From contig CAZWLD010000014.1 in the NCBI GenBank assembly GCA_964634685.1, positions 1-45,713 on the forward strand: DNA of 45,713 bases. Reading direction: 5' to 3'. Positions within the stretch are counted from its first letter, which is position 1. Every line of letters begins with the position of its first letter. The notes beneath the pieces are model-generated. The model was not told the DNA's origin. It saw only the letters and a list, made by a program, of their open reading frames with translations, and did no database searches. Both the position numbers and the translations under genes were made by a program. The stretch comes from CAZWLD01 sp964634685. GTDB lineage: Bacteria > Bacillota_I > Bacilli_A > Acholeplasmatales > JAEDCM01. This document shows positions 25,064 through 33,546 of the stretch, in pieces.

Positions 25064-27136
25064 TTAGTTTTTAAATATTGTCGTTGAAATTGGATTTAAA
25101 ATAACCTTTCCTTCCGTTTTCTTTGCCTCATTGGTCATAATATCTAATTGATATAAATCCGAATCAAGATTAAGCTCAATACTAGAATTATTTCCATTAA
25201 AGAAAACGACATAATTACCAACATTATATTTAATAACACCAGCTACGGGATTTGAAACGGAAACATTGCTTATGATTTCCTCTTTCGTATTCAATCTAAA
25301 GATGGAATGATTTTTTCTAAATTCAATTAAGGCCTTTGTGTAATTAACAACATCGATATTTTTCTCCATCAAATCATAATCAAGCTTGTTTACACAATCA
25401 CTGGAAATATAGGAATTGTGGTCACCATTTTTTGTGCGGAGGAATTCAATTCCAGCATGAAGAAAAGGAATTCCTTGGGATAATAAAATCATCGCAATCA
25501 TTAGCTTTTGACGTTCTTTTCTAATCTCTTCACTTTCATCCACATTTGATTTAATCATCTTATCCCAAACCGTATGATTGTCATGGCATTCGACATAATT
25601 GACAACCTGATTAGGATTTTGGTAACAATATCCATAGGAAACAGGAAGACTTGTACCCAAAATCACATCCATTGTAACCTTGATATCTAAAAATGATCCT
25701 GTCGCAAAGCCCTTTTCCTCCACATCTTGGGTTGAGCCCTTGATATTATCACGGAAGCGGTCATTGAAATGGCCGATATTAGGCATCTTCTTATTGTTAT
25801 ATTGGGCAGCCTTGAGATCATCATCAATTAATGATGGCATATTCCAGCCTTCACCATAGATAATCATGCTTGGTTCAATTTTTTGAGCCTCTTTAAATAA
25901 TTCATTCATCGTATCAACATCAATAATTCCCATCAAATCAAAGCGGAAGCCATCAACTCCATAGAATGAAGTCCAACGCTTAATGGAATCAACGATATAT
26001 TTATGGGCCATTGGCATCAAGGAATCAAAATCATTTCCACAGAAGGATCCATTGGAAATCTCGCCATTTTTTCCATAACGGAAATAATAATTAGGCATTA
26101 ATTGATGGAAGCTTGTAATTTCAATACCGAACATATGATTATAAACAACATCCATAACAACTCGTAATCCGGCTTCATGAATAGCCGCAATCATTTTTTT
26201 ACAATCAATAATCCTTGAATATGGATCTAAAACATTGCTGGCATAGCTACCCTCAGGTATACTGTATTGCACAGGATCATAGCCCCAATTGTAATAATCA
26301 AATTGGTTGTATTCATCAACGGAACCAAAATCATAAATTGGCATCAATTGAAGGTGGGTTATACCTAAGCCTTTGATGTAATCAAGGCCCGTTGGCGTAC
26401 CGTTTTTCGTTTGGGTTCCTTTTTCCGTAAAGCCTAAGAATTTTCCTTTGTTTTGAATTCCCGAATCATCACAAGTAGAAAAATCACGCACATGAAGCTC
26501 ATAAATTACCGCGTCGACATTATGCTTTAAAGGCGCAAGATTTTCCTTTTTTAAATCAATATAGCATTTTTCTAAATTGATGACAACAGATTTTTTTCCA
26601 TTTGGCGTACTACTATAGGCATAAGGGTCAACTGTTTCTCTAAAGGACCCATTGATATTAACTAAGTAGGTGTATTCTTTACCATCTAAATCACCAGGAA
26701 TTCTTGCGTACCAAACACCCTTATCTATTTTTTTCATTGGATAAATTTGATCCATTTTTATGAATGCTTCACAGGCAATCGGACTCCATACCTTAAAATC
26801 CGTATATTCTTTGGTATATGATGAGCCTAAATCATCACCGTCATAATAAAAATCATCATTAAATTCCTTTGATCTTACATAAAAACCAAGCTCAAGAGGA
26901 CAGGACATATTGTGAGCATCCGAAATAATAAAGTTATGACCAACCTCAAAATATCCATTTTTTAAATCATATTCGATATAATCCTCCTCTTCTCTTTCCT
27001 CTAAAATTGGAAGAATAACCGAAAGCCCCTTATCATCTCTTAAACGAAAATATTCACTTTTTCCTCCATAAAAAGACTTCATCAATTGTACTGTAATTGT
27101 GTTTTTGTCCTTGACAAAAGCTTTAATATCCGACAT
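25064..27136 (-). CDS. pulA: Type I pullulanase (GH13 debranching enzyme)
   Basis: About 690 residues. An N-terminal CBM48-like beta domain (to about residue 190) precedes a GH13 barrel with the type I pullulanase signature 'Y-N-W-G-Y-D-P'. Catalytic regions are visible: 'V-V-Y-N-H', 'D-G-F-R-F-D-L-M' with the nucleophile Asp, 'Y-G-E-G-W' with the acid Glu, and 'C-H-D-N-H'. It cleaves alpha-1,6 branches in pullulan, starch or glycogen dextrins. There is no signal peptide, so it acts on cytoplasmic polyglucan. The frame is open to a TTG at 27169, but AAGGAG 8 bases before the ATG at 27136 fixes the start. TATAAT at 27174-27179 is a likely -10. Confidence 0.94.
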   Translation of the reverse strand: MSDIKAFVKDKNTITVQLMKSFYGGKSEYFRLRDDKGLSVILPILEEREEEDYIEYDLKNGYFEVGHNFIISDAHNMSCPLELGFYVRSKEFNDDFYYDGDDLGSSYTKEYTDFKVWSPIACEAFIKMDQIYPMKKIDKGVWYARIPGDLDGKEYTYLVNINGSFRETVDPYAYSSTPNGKKSVVINLEKCYIDLKKENLAPLKHNVDAVIYELHVRDFSTCDDSGIQNKGKFLGFTEKGTQTKNGTPTGLDYIKGLGITHLQLMPIYDFGSVDEYNQFDYYNWGYDPVQYSIPEGSYASNVLDPYSRIIDCKKMIAAIHEAGLRVVMDVVYNHMFGIEITSFHQLMPNYYFRYGKNGEISNGSFCGNDFDSLMPMAHKYIVDSIKRWTSFYGVDGFRFDLMGIIDVDTMNELFKEAQKIEPSMIIYGEGWNMPSLIDDDLKAAQYNNKKMPNIGHFNDRFRDNIKGSTQDVEEKGFATGSFLDIKVTMDVILGTSLPVSYGYCYQNPNQVVNYVECHDNHTVWDKMIKSNVDESEEIRKERQKLMIAMILLSQGIPFLHAGIEFLRTKNGDHNSYISSDCVNKLDYDLMEKNIDVVNYTKALIEFRKNHSIFRLNTKEEIISNVSVSNPVAGVIKYNVGNYVVFFNGNNSSIELNLDSDLYQLDIMTNEAKKTEGKVILNPISTTIFKN

Positions 27137-27173
27137 TTTTCTAACTCCTTCAAGTAATTTTTTTAGCAATTCT

Positions 27174-27179
27174 ATTATA
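27174..27179 (-). promoter_or_regulatory. -10 element of the pullulanase gene
   Basis: TATAAT in the context CTATGATATAATAG, the same context as the ABC-F gene -10. It lies in the divergent region with the histidine kinase gene; no clear -35 is seen. Confidence 0.45.
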
Positions 27180-27294
27180 TCATAGTTTTTATAAATGTTG
27201 CTTGCGTTTTTTTGTCGATTTTTGATTTATTTTTGGGGCTTTAATTATTTTTTAAAAAATATTAAAATATAGTAAAGAAAAGAGGATTGATAAA

Positions 27295-29388
27295 ATGGGA
27301 AAAAGAAACAAGATAATGATATTTCAACCACTATTAATTATTTTAATTGCTTTAATTTTTTCAATTATATACCTTGTAAATATCGTCAACTTTGCCAATA
27401 CCATCAAAAATATTACGAACAACAAATATATTGCGCTCCACGAGGCAACCGAAATCGAATATTTCATTGCAAAAATGAGTAATATTGATTCAACAATTGA
27501 CCCCAAAAGCAGCAATTATAATGAAGTCAAAAATGAAATTTTATTTGAAAAGGATTGTATCAAGGGAAAAAAATCAGAGGGAATTTACAAATCAATCGAT
27601 TATCTATTTATTGAGGATGTCATTAGCGAGCATGATCGAGCTAGGCTGTGTAATGATTTAGATCTTTATCTTGATTTTATTATTGATAGAATCGACAATG
27701 ATAAAATCAATTCTAGTGTTTTTTCGAGCATTTTCTCTTCTTTAAATAATCAAACCGAATCCATTCGCCAAAAAATTTCAAGTGATATCATTGCCTTAGA
27801 AAATCAACTTCAGGCTCATGCCATTTTGACAACAGTCATTGCCCTAAGTGCTTCCATCATCATCGTTGTGATTTCCATTGTTTTAGCACTTCAACAGCGA
27901 AAGGCCTCAAAGTATTTATATAATCGGGATACTGTTTTAAATATCATCACTGAAAACTCTGGTCAAGGCATTATCCTCTATGATATCGACCATAAACGCG
28001 TTGAATTTGAAACCAAGAACATTCAAGCCTACAAAAAGAATTATAACGATGATTTTCTTTCCTGTATGGGGGAAGAGGATCGTAATATTATAGAAAACCA
28101 AATCTTAAATAAAAGCTTTAACAAGAAAATGAATTTAGAGTTATTATTGAAAAATAACGATAAATCGAATTGGTACTATTTAAGTGCAATTCCGGTTATT
28201 GAAAAAAATGAGCTCAAAAAAGTCATATTTTCCATTTCCGATTTCACCGAAATCAAGGAATACAATCAGGCACTAATCAATGCTATGAATGAGACCAAAA
28301 ATGCCAATTTGGCAAAAAGAAATTTTTTATCCTCGATGAGTCATGAGATTAGGACTCCGATTACGACGATTATTGGTCTTACCGAGCTATCTGCTATTGA
28401 AATTAATAATCCTGATAAAATTAAAGAGAATCTTTTAAATATCAATCAAGCGTCAAATCATCTTCTATCCTTAGTCAATGATATCCTTGAATTTTCGAAA
28501 ATTGAAAGTGGAAAGATTGAGATTAAAAAGGCTCCATTTTTAGTTGATGACTTGATTACCTCAACCCTATCGATTATCAAGCCTCAGGCCAATGTTAAAA
28601 GTATTAGCTTGTTAATATTCAATCACACAACGGTTAAAAGGATTATTGGCGATTTTAAAAAGCTAAAGCAAATTTTGATTAACATCCTCAATAATTCCAT
28701 CAAATATACCAATCCAAATGGAGAAATATCCTTAACCATTAATGAAGAAATCAATGATAATATTGTCAATTTAGTTTTTATTTCCAAAGACAATGGCATT
28801 GGTATGTCTGATGAAAGATTAAAGAAGCTCTTCATTCCCTATGAAAGAGAAAATTATGAATCCTTAGGAACTGGTTTAGGCTTAGTTATCACCAAGGACA
28901 TTATCACCTTAATGGGTGGTTCGATTCATGTTGATTCAAAAATCAATGAAGGTACAACCGTAACGATCAACATTCCTTTCGAGATTTCTAATGAAATTAA
29001 TAGTGATGTCACCACCAATTATGATTTTTCTTCGATGAAAATTCTCCTTGTGGAGGATAATCAAATTAATTTAAAAATCATTCGTGAATTTTTAACCTTT
29101 AAGGGAGCCAAGGTTACAACCTGTGATAACGGAAAAAAAGCCGTTCAAAAATGTTTAAAGGAAAGCTTTGATGTTGTCCTAATGGATATTCAAATGCCGG
29201 TTTTAAATGGCTATGATGCGACTGTCCAAATAAGAAAAAACGGCTATCAAAAGCCAATTGTTGCCTTAACTGCCAATGCTTTTAAGGAAGATATTGATGA
29301 TACCATCAAATCAGGAATGGATGATTATTTGATCAAACCAATCACTATGAATTCCTTATATGAAAAAATCAATCAATTTAAAAAATAA
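27295..29388 (+). CDS. Hybrid sensor histidine kinase with C-terminal receiver domain
   Basis: The 697-residue protein has membrane helices near residues 10-32 and 178-202 enclosing an extracellular helical sensor of about 145 residues, then a PAS-like segment (about 215-320). A HisKA domain follows with phospho-acceptor His350 in 'S-M-S-H-E-I-R-T-P', then a HATPase with N box 'L-N-N-S-I-K-Y' and G boxes 'D-N-G-I-G-M' and 'G-T-G-L-G-L', and last a receiver with 'V-E-D-N' and phospho-acceptor Asp631 in 'L-M-D-I-Q-M-P'. No HPt domain or output regulator is adjacent, so the phosphorelay partner is elsewhere, or the receiver acts as a sink. It is the only plus-strand gene between 5.2 and 30.9 kb. 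AGAGGA precedes the ATG. Confidence 0.92.
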   Translation: MGKRNKIMIFQPLLIILIALIFSIIYLVNIVNFANTIKNITNNKYIALHEATEIEYFIAKMSNIDSTIDPKSSNYNEVKNEILFEKDCIKGKKSEGIYKSIDYLFIEDVISEHDRARLCNDLDLYLDFIIDRIDNDKINSSVFSSIFSSLNNQTESIRQKISSDIIALENQLQAHAILTTVIALSASIIIVVISIVLALQQRKASKYLYNRDTVLNIITENSGQGIILYDIDHKRVEFETKNIQAYKKNYNDDFLSCMGEEDRNIIENQILNKSFNKKMNLELLLKNNDKSNWYYLSAIPVIEKNELKKVIFSISDFTEIKEYNQALINAMNETKNANLAKRNFLSSMSHEIRTPITTIIGLTELSAIEINNPDKIKENLLNINQASNHLLSLVNDILEFSKIESGKIEIKKAPFLVDDLITSTLSIIKPQANVKSISLLIFNHTTVKRIIGDFKKLKQILINILNNSIKYTNPNGEISLTINEEINDNIVNLVFISKDNGIGMSDERLKKLFIPYERENYESLGTGLGLVITKDIITLMGGSIHVDSKINEGTTVTINIPFEISNEINSDVTTNYDFSSMKILLVEDNQINLKIIREFLTFKGAKVTTCDNGKKAVQKCLKESFDVVLMDIQMPVLNGYDATVQIRKNGYQKPIVALTANAFKEDIDDTIKSGMDDYLIKPITMNSLYEKINQFKK

Positions 29389-29405
29389 AAGACATTTCCA
29401 AAAAT

Positions 29406-29432
29406 AAAAGGCATTTTCAAAATGCCTTTTAT
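29406..29432. terminator. Bidirectional terminator between kinase and thioredoxin genes
   Basis: AAAAGGCATT and AATGCCTTTT form a 10-bp stem around a 5-base loop between two convergent genes. The A and T flanks allow it to work on both strands, and it contains the thioredoxin stop region. Confidence 0.75.
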
Positions 29433-29719
29433 AATAGTCTTAAAATATTGTTTTTTGGTTGAAATCCGACCATTTTATTTTTGACCTTTCCGTCCTCTAA
29501 AACAAAAACCGTCGGAACAGCAGTTACGCCAAAGACATTGGCTAATTCGCCTTCATCATCAATGTTTATTTTTAAAACATCAATGTTTGCCTCCTTTGAT
29601 ACTTCCTCTAAAATCGGAGCAAGCATTCGACAAGGGCCACACCAAGGAGCATAGAAATCTAAAATTACATGTTCTCGCTCATAATTCTTTAATTCTTCTT
29701 TTGTTATTTCTTTAATCAT
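29429..29719 (-). CDS. trxA: Thioredoxin
   Basis: A 96-residue single-domain thioredoxin with active site W26-C-G-P-C30, the conserved 'D-F-Y-A-P' strand before it, and the cis-proline loop 'V-T-A-V-P-T-V' near residue 71. It reduces protein disulfides in the cytoplasm using electrons from thioredoxin reductase, which is not in this window. GGTGGGTGAT precedes the ATG. It lies 76 bases after the XRE regulator gene on the same strand, without a clear terminator between them. Confidence 0.94.
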   Translation of the reverse strand: MIKEITKEELKNYEREHVILDFYAPWCGPCRMLAPILEEVSKEANIDVLKINIDDEGELANVFGVTAVPTVFVLEDGKVKNKMVGFQPKNNILRLL

Positions 29720-29795
29720 TTTTCATCACCCACCTATAGTTTATCATAAACCATCCTTTTAAATCAATTAATTTGCATTAATTATTATGTTTAAT

Positions 29796-30371
29796 CTATT
29801 GTTTATATTTACCGCAATTAACGAATTTGTTTTTTCCGTAAACAAATCTTTTGTCCTTCGTCGTAACTGGCAATTCTACAATCTCTAGCACATAATTCTT
29901 AATATTAACTAAAAGTTTATACTCACCTTTTTTTACAAAATAATAGGGTGACATATCACTTAATGCGTCGGCTGTGTCAACCGGACCAATTTCAGGGGCA
30001 ATGAAGGTATCGATTAAGAGCTCAAAGAAATTTTGCTTTTTAAATCTCGATAAAACGAAAATTTCATAAGGGTCAGGAAAATATTCCTTTAAAACCTCTT
30101 GATACATCGTAATCTTGTTTTTGTATTTTTCTTTATCTAATTCTTTTCTTAATGATAAAGCGGGCAATTGATTTTCATCGTCTAACAAATAATCAACTGT
30201 TATCCCAAAGGTCTTGGCTATTTCCTGAAGATTACTTATATCCGGCAATCCTCCATCATTTTCCCATTTGGTAATAGCTTGTCTCGAAACATTTAGAATC
30301 TCGGCAAGCTGTTCTTGGGACATCCCAAATCTTTTTCTAATTTCTTTTAATTTTTGACCTAAAGTCATCAT
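29796..30371 (-). CDS. XRE-family transcriptional regulator
   Basis: The 191-residue protein has an N-terminal Cro/CI helix-turn-helix (residues about 6-60: 'R-F-G-M-S-Q-E-Q-L-A-E-I-L-N-V-S-R-Q-A-I' recognition region) and a C-terminal domain of about 110 residues with no recognised motif, ending in a basic 'YGKNKFVNCGKYKQ'. It may bind a ligand or partner. Two adjacent ATGs follow AAGGAG; either could start. A perfect 8-bp inverted repeat at 30436-30456, 65 bases upstream, is a candidate operator. The thioredoxin gene downstream may be a target. Confidence 0.88.
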   Translation of the reverse strand: MMTLGQKLKEIRKRFGMSQEQLAEILNVSRQAITKWENDGGLPDISNLQEIAKTFGITVDYLLDDENQLPALSLRKELDKEKYKNKITMYQEVLKEYFPDPYEIFVLSRFKKQNFFELLIDTFIAPEIGPVDTADALSDMSPYYFVKKGEYKLLVNIKNYVLEIVELPVTTKDKRFVYGKNKFVNCGKYKQ

Positions 30372-30435
30372 ATCATCTCCTTGGCTTAATGTTACTAAAA
30401 ACCGAAGAAAAATAAAAGCAATATTACATTACAAT

Positions 30436-30456
30436 AATGCTACTATTTGTAGCATT
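30436..30456. promoter_or_regulatory. Palindrome upstream of the XRE gene, candidate operator
   Basis: AATGCTAC (30436-30443) and GTAGCATT (30449-30456) are perfect inverted repeats separated by 5 bases, giving 13-bp centre spacing. No T run follows, so it is not a typical terminator. It lies between the XRE gene and the decayed gene. Confidence 0.45.
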
Positions 30457-30482
30457 TCCGTAATTTTGGCTTATTTAAAGCT

Positions 30483-30776
30483 TTATCCATTAATTTCAAC
30501 AATCAATATTCCTGGCTTACCAGATGGATATTCCTTTTTAATTAAACCATACAGTTCCTCTTTTGCACATAAGTAAATCGTCAATGGTAAATGGGTTAAC
30601 TAATAAATCATTTTTCCAAATCGTCCTAGTTGTAGGGCATAACCATCTTTGAGTTAATTCTAATATGTTTTGTTTTTACCGCCATCGAAGCTATAGAATT
30701 ATATCCAACATTATGGTATAGGTATTCAAGATTTGTTTTTGTCAATGGAAATGAATTCTTCATATTTTTCAGTCAT
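30483..30776 (-). pseudogene. Decayed gene of unknown family (frameshifted)
   Basis: Coding-like pieces run in successive frames on the minus strand: 'MTEKYEEFISIDKNKS' with a start after AAGGGA, then a piece beginning 'NLEYLYHNVGYNSIASMAV', then 'ILELTQRWLCPTTRTIW', and a C-terminal piece with 'EELYGLIKKEYPSGKPG' ending 'LIVEING' and a stop at 30483. Together they cover about 95 codons with at least two frameshifts and internal stops. The composition is protein-like in each piece. No family is recognised. It lies next to the RNA-repair pair and the XRE gene, so the locus may have held another accessory gene. Confidence 0.6.
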
Positions 30777-30944
30777 TTTTATTCATTCCCTTCAAAACCC
30801 ATTTTAGCATTTTTTTATAATTGTGCAAGGTGCAATCTATTTTTTTTAAATTATTGATTTTTTTCAAGAAAATTGAAGATTGTTTGTTTTATCTTTATGC
30901 TTTATAATAAAAGGTGTAATAATCATTAAAGGAAAGTGATATCT

Positions 30945-31730
30945 ATGAGCGAATTAATAAAATACCCCCGTACCCCTCATTTGAAGGGTTCAAAACTTCA
31001 GCCAGGGGATGAGGATTTATCCCAAATTTCCCCTTCCAAAATCCTTGGAAAATACATTGTAATTGAGGAAAAGGTGGATGGGGCTAATACTGCAATTTCC
31101 TTTGGTGAGAATGGTGAGCTTCTTCTTCAAAATCGAGGGCATTATCTAACTGGAGGATATCGTGAAAGACACTACAATTTATTCAAAAATTGGGCAATTG
31201 CCCATCAAGATGAGCTTTTTAGGATTCTTGGCACGAGATATATTATGTATGGTGAATGGCTATATGCTAAGCATACTGTCTATTATGATGCCCTACCTCA
31301 TTATTTTTTAGAATTTGATATCTATGATCGCAAAAGCAATGTTTTCTTAGATACCGAAAAAAGGCATGAAATGCTTAAGGATTCCTGCGTCGTTAGCGTA
31401 CCAGTCTTAAATGCCGGCGTATTTAAAAATATAAAGGATGTTTTAAGCTATTTAGGGGATTCTAATTATAAGACCCAGGATTGCCTTTTAAATCTTCGAA
31501 AAGAGGCTATAAAGCAAGGCTATGATGAAGATAAGGCTTTAGCTGAAACGGATAATTCGATGCTTATGGAGGGAATCTATATCAAGGTTGAGGAAAATGG
31601 AATTGTCGTAGATCGAATGAAATATGTCCGATATTCATTCACTCAAGCCATTAGCGAATCATCAACGCATTGGATTGATCGAACTATTATTCCCAATAAG
31701 CTTACCGTTGATATAAAGGAGATATTCTAA
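30945..31730 (+). CDS. ATP-dependent RNA ligase (Rnl2-like)
   Basis: About 261 residues with the nucleotidyltransferase order of RNA ligases: motif I 'E-E-K-V-D-G-A-N' with the adenylated Lys43, 'Q-N-R-G' (motif Ia-like), motif III-like 'Y-G-E-W-L-Y-A', motif IV 'M-E-G-I-Y-I-K' and motif V 'R-M-K-Y-V-R'. It should seal 3'-OH/5'-phosphate RNA ends through an AMP intermediate. AAGGAAAG before the ATG at 30945 sets the start rather than the GTG at 30936. Its TAA stop shares a base with the ATG of the HD-Pnk gene (TAATG), so sealing and healing enzymes are made together. Confidence 0.9.
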   Translation: MSELIKYPRTPHLKGSKLQPGDEDLSQISPSKILGKYIVIEEKVDGANTAISFGENGELLLQNRGHYLTGGYRERHYNLFKNWAIAHQDELFRILGTRYIMYGEWLYAKHTVYYDALPHYFLEFDIYDRKSNVFLDTEKRHEMLKDSCVVSVPVLNAGVFKNIKDVLSYLGDSNYKTQDCLLNLRKEAIKQGYDEDKALAETDNSMLMEGIYIKVEENGIVVDRMKYVRYSFTQAISESSTHWIDRTIIPNKLTVDIKEIF

Positions 31731-32884
31731 TGCCAATTAATAAATTATATAAATTCCTACCTGATGATAAAATCAAATGGGACTTGATTTTAAATGAACT
31801 TCTTTTTCCCTTTAAAAAAGCTTTAGAGAAAACCGAACAGGAAGAAAAATGGCACGGGGAGGGGAATGTGCTAATTCATACCAAAATGGTTTGTGAACGG
31901 TTAATTCAATTAAATGAATATCAATCCTTAGAAAAAGAAGAAAAATTAGTGTTATTTCTTTCAGCGTTATTTCACGATGTGGCGAAGCCTGTTTGTACAA
32001 GGATTGAAAACGGAGAAATCAGATCACCGAATCATAGTCCTACTGGGGCATGTATTACCCGTGAATATCTTTGGAAAAACTTCGATTTGTGCGGAAATGA
32101 TTTAATCGAATTTCGCGAAGGAATTTGTCTTTTGATCAAATACCATACAACACCAGTTCATATCGATGATAACGATGAAGGAATAAGAAAAATCATTAAG
32201 CTTTCTTTGAATCAAAAATTAACAAAATATTTTAGCATTAAAAATCTTGTTCTTCTTTCAAAGGCGGATATTCTCGGAAGAATTTCTGACCAAGAGGAAA
32301 TGCATTTGGATGTAATAAAAACAACCATTGATCTAGCTATGCGCATAGGTTGTTTCGATAAGCCCTTTGAATTTAGTAATACCTTCTCAAAAATTAAATA
32401 CCTTAATCAACATAATGTTTGGTATCATGATTGTTTATATGATGATACTTGGGGTGAGGTTATCCTTATGAGCGGTCTTCCGGGAGTTGGAAAGGATACC
32501 TATATCAGTAAGAATTATTGTGATATGAATGTTATTCCCTTAGATGAAATCAGAACTGAGCTCAAAATTCTACCAACAGACAATCAAGGGCCGGTCATCA
32601 ATGAGGCTGTAAATCGGGCCAAGGAGCTGTTACGAAAAAAGATTCCATTTATTTGGAATGCCACTAATACTAGTGCCCTCAATCGAAAAAAACTCTTTAA
32701 TATCATCAAAGACTATCATGCTAGGGTCAAAATCATTTATTTGGAGGCACCTTATTCTATTAACATTGATCGAAATAATAAAAGGGAAAGGGTTGTCCCT
32801 AAAAATGTCATCGATCGACTTATAAGGCAAATGGAAATTCCCGAAGACTTTGAGGCCTTTGAAGTTATTTGGATATCTAATTAA
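31730..32884 (+). CDS. HD-Pnk: HD phosphoesterase fused to polynucleotide kinase
   Basis: The 384-residue protein joins two enzymes. Residues about 1-235 form an HD phosphohydrolase (His50 in 'L-I-H-T-K', His82-Asp83 in 'F-H-D-V-A-K-P', later 'Y-H-T-T-P-V-H' and an Asp in 'S-K-A-D-I'). Residues about 240-384 form a P-loop kinase of the T4 Pnk type, with Walker A G249-L-P-G-V-G-K255-D-T, 'L-D-E-I-R' and an arginine-rich lid 'N-N-K-R-E-R'. This matches the HD-Pnk architecture described for Runella slithyformis, which removes 2',3'-phosphates and phosphorylates 5'-OH ends. With the overlapping ligase gene it forms a complete RNA end-healing and sealing cassette, suited to repair of nuclease-cut RNA such as tRNA. 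Confidence 0.9.
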   Translation: MPINKLYKFLPDDKIKWDLILNELLFPFKKALEKTEQEEKWHGEGNVLIHTKMVCERLIQLNEYQSLEKEEKLVLFLSALFHDVAKPVCTRIENGEIRSPNHSPTGACITREYLWKNFDLCGNDLIEFREGICLLIKYHTTPVHIDDNDEGIRKIIKLSLNQKLTKYFSIKNLVLLSKADILGRISDQEEMHLDVIKTTIDLAMRIGCFDKPFEFSNTFSKIKYLNQHNVWYHDCLYDDTWGEVILMSGLPGVGKDTYISKNYCDMNVIPLDEIRTELKILPTDNQGPVINEAVNRAKELLRKKIPFIWNATNTSALNRKKLFNIIKDYHARVKIIYLEAPYSINIDRNNKRERVVPKNVIDRLIRQMEIPEDFEAFEVIWISN

Positions 32885-32932
32885 AAAAAAGCTTTGAAAA
32901 AGGCATCGTTATGCTTTTCAAAAGCTTTTTTA
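32885..32932. terminator. Bidirectional terminator between HD-Pnk and XRE genes
   Basis: A long imperfect hairpin: AAAAAAGCTTTGAAAA-type left arm and TTTTCAAAAGCTTTTTT-type right arm enclosing GGCATCGTTATGC, with two small bulges. The gene pair is convergent and both strands have A/T flanks for termination. Confidence 0.8.
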
Positions 32933-33502
32933 TATTTTGACTTTAAATAATCCATTTTTTAAATCATAATAATAAATATAGCCATGACCTCTTCTAAAGA
33001 ATGTGGCTCGAGCTGCTTGTTCAGGGTAGAGCTTTTTGATTTCAATTTCATCGCTCGTAACGTAAGCAATAAAGGAGATATAATCATCCTTTGTCATTTT
33101 TGAGTCAATTTCTACAAAATATTCATCATTAATGATTTCGATTTTTACTGCGCCGTCTGTTGGCTCTAAGGGTATTAAGCTAATTCCACAGCATGAAACA
33201 AAGGCATCGCCCGTTGTGTTAATAATATTTCCGCAAACCGGACAAACATAAAATTTCGTTTTTAAAATATTGGCGCTTTTATTTTGATTAATGATTTGTT
33301 CGCCATTAAATAATTCGACAATCGAAACATCTAAGGCCCTGGATAATGGCTCAATTAAGGATATATCTGGCAATCCTCTCCCCGTTTCCCACTTCGATAT
33401 CGTTTTCTCACTAACTAATAATTTATTGGCTAACTCTACTTGAGTCATTTGCTTTTTTTCCCTTAGCCCCTTGATTAAATTTCCTGTTACATAATTATTC
33501 AA
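32930..33502 (-). CDS. XRE regulator fused to desulforedoxin and degenerate SOR domains
   Basis: Numbered from the TTG at 33502 (190 residues; GAGGTG lies 6 bases upstream; a GTG at 33511 is less well placed). Residues about 6-62 are a Cro/CI helix-turn-helix. Next comes a desulforedoxin (Dx) Cys4 site, C87-P-V-C90 and C104-C105-G, as in the N-terminal centre of desulfoferrodoxin. The last 80 residues align by eye with the superoxide reductase domain ('Y-F-V-E-I-D', 'K-D-D-Y-I-S-F-I', 'G-L-F-K'). There the iron ligands are gone: the HxMxxxHY region reads S-K-M-T-K-D-D-Y and the C-x-x-H-G-L-W region reads D-L-K-N-G-L-F. It is best read as a metal- or redox-responsive regulator. Confidence 0.85.
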   Translation of the reverse strand: MNNYVTGNLIKGLREKKQMTQVELANKLLVSEKTISKWETGRGLPDISLIEPLSRALDVSIVELFNGEQIINQNKSANILKTKFYVCPVCGNIINTTGDAFVSCCGISLIPLEPTDGAVKIEIINDEYFVEIDSKMTKDDYISFIAYVTSDEIEIKKLYPEQAARATFFRRGHGYIYYYDLKNGLFKVKI

Positions 33503-33546
33503 ATTTCTCACCTCACCAATATTTTATCATCATTTCAATATTATTT

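Noticed and set aside
27225..27260. GGGGCTTTAATTA near the pulA-kinase promoter as a fourth palindrome copy
   Set aside because: Only one arm is similar; there is no GCCCC partner.
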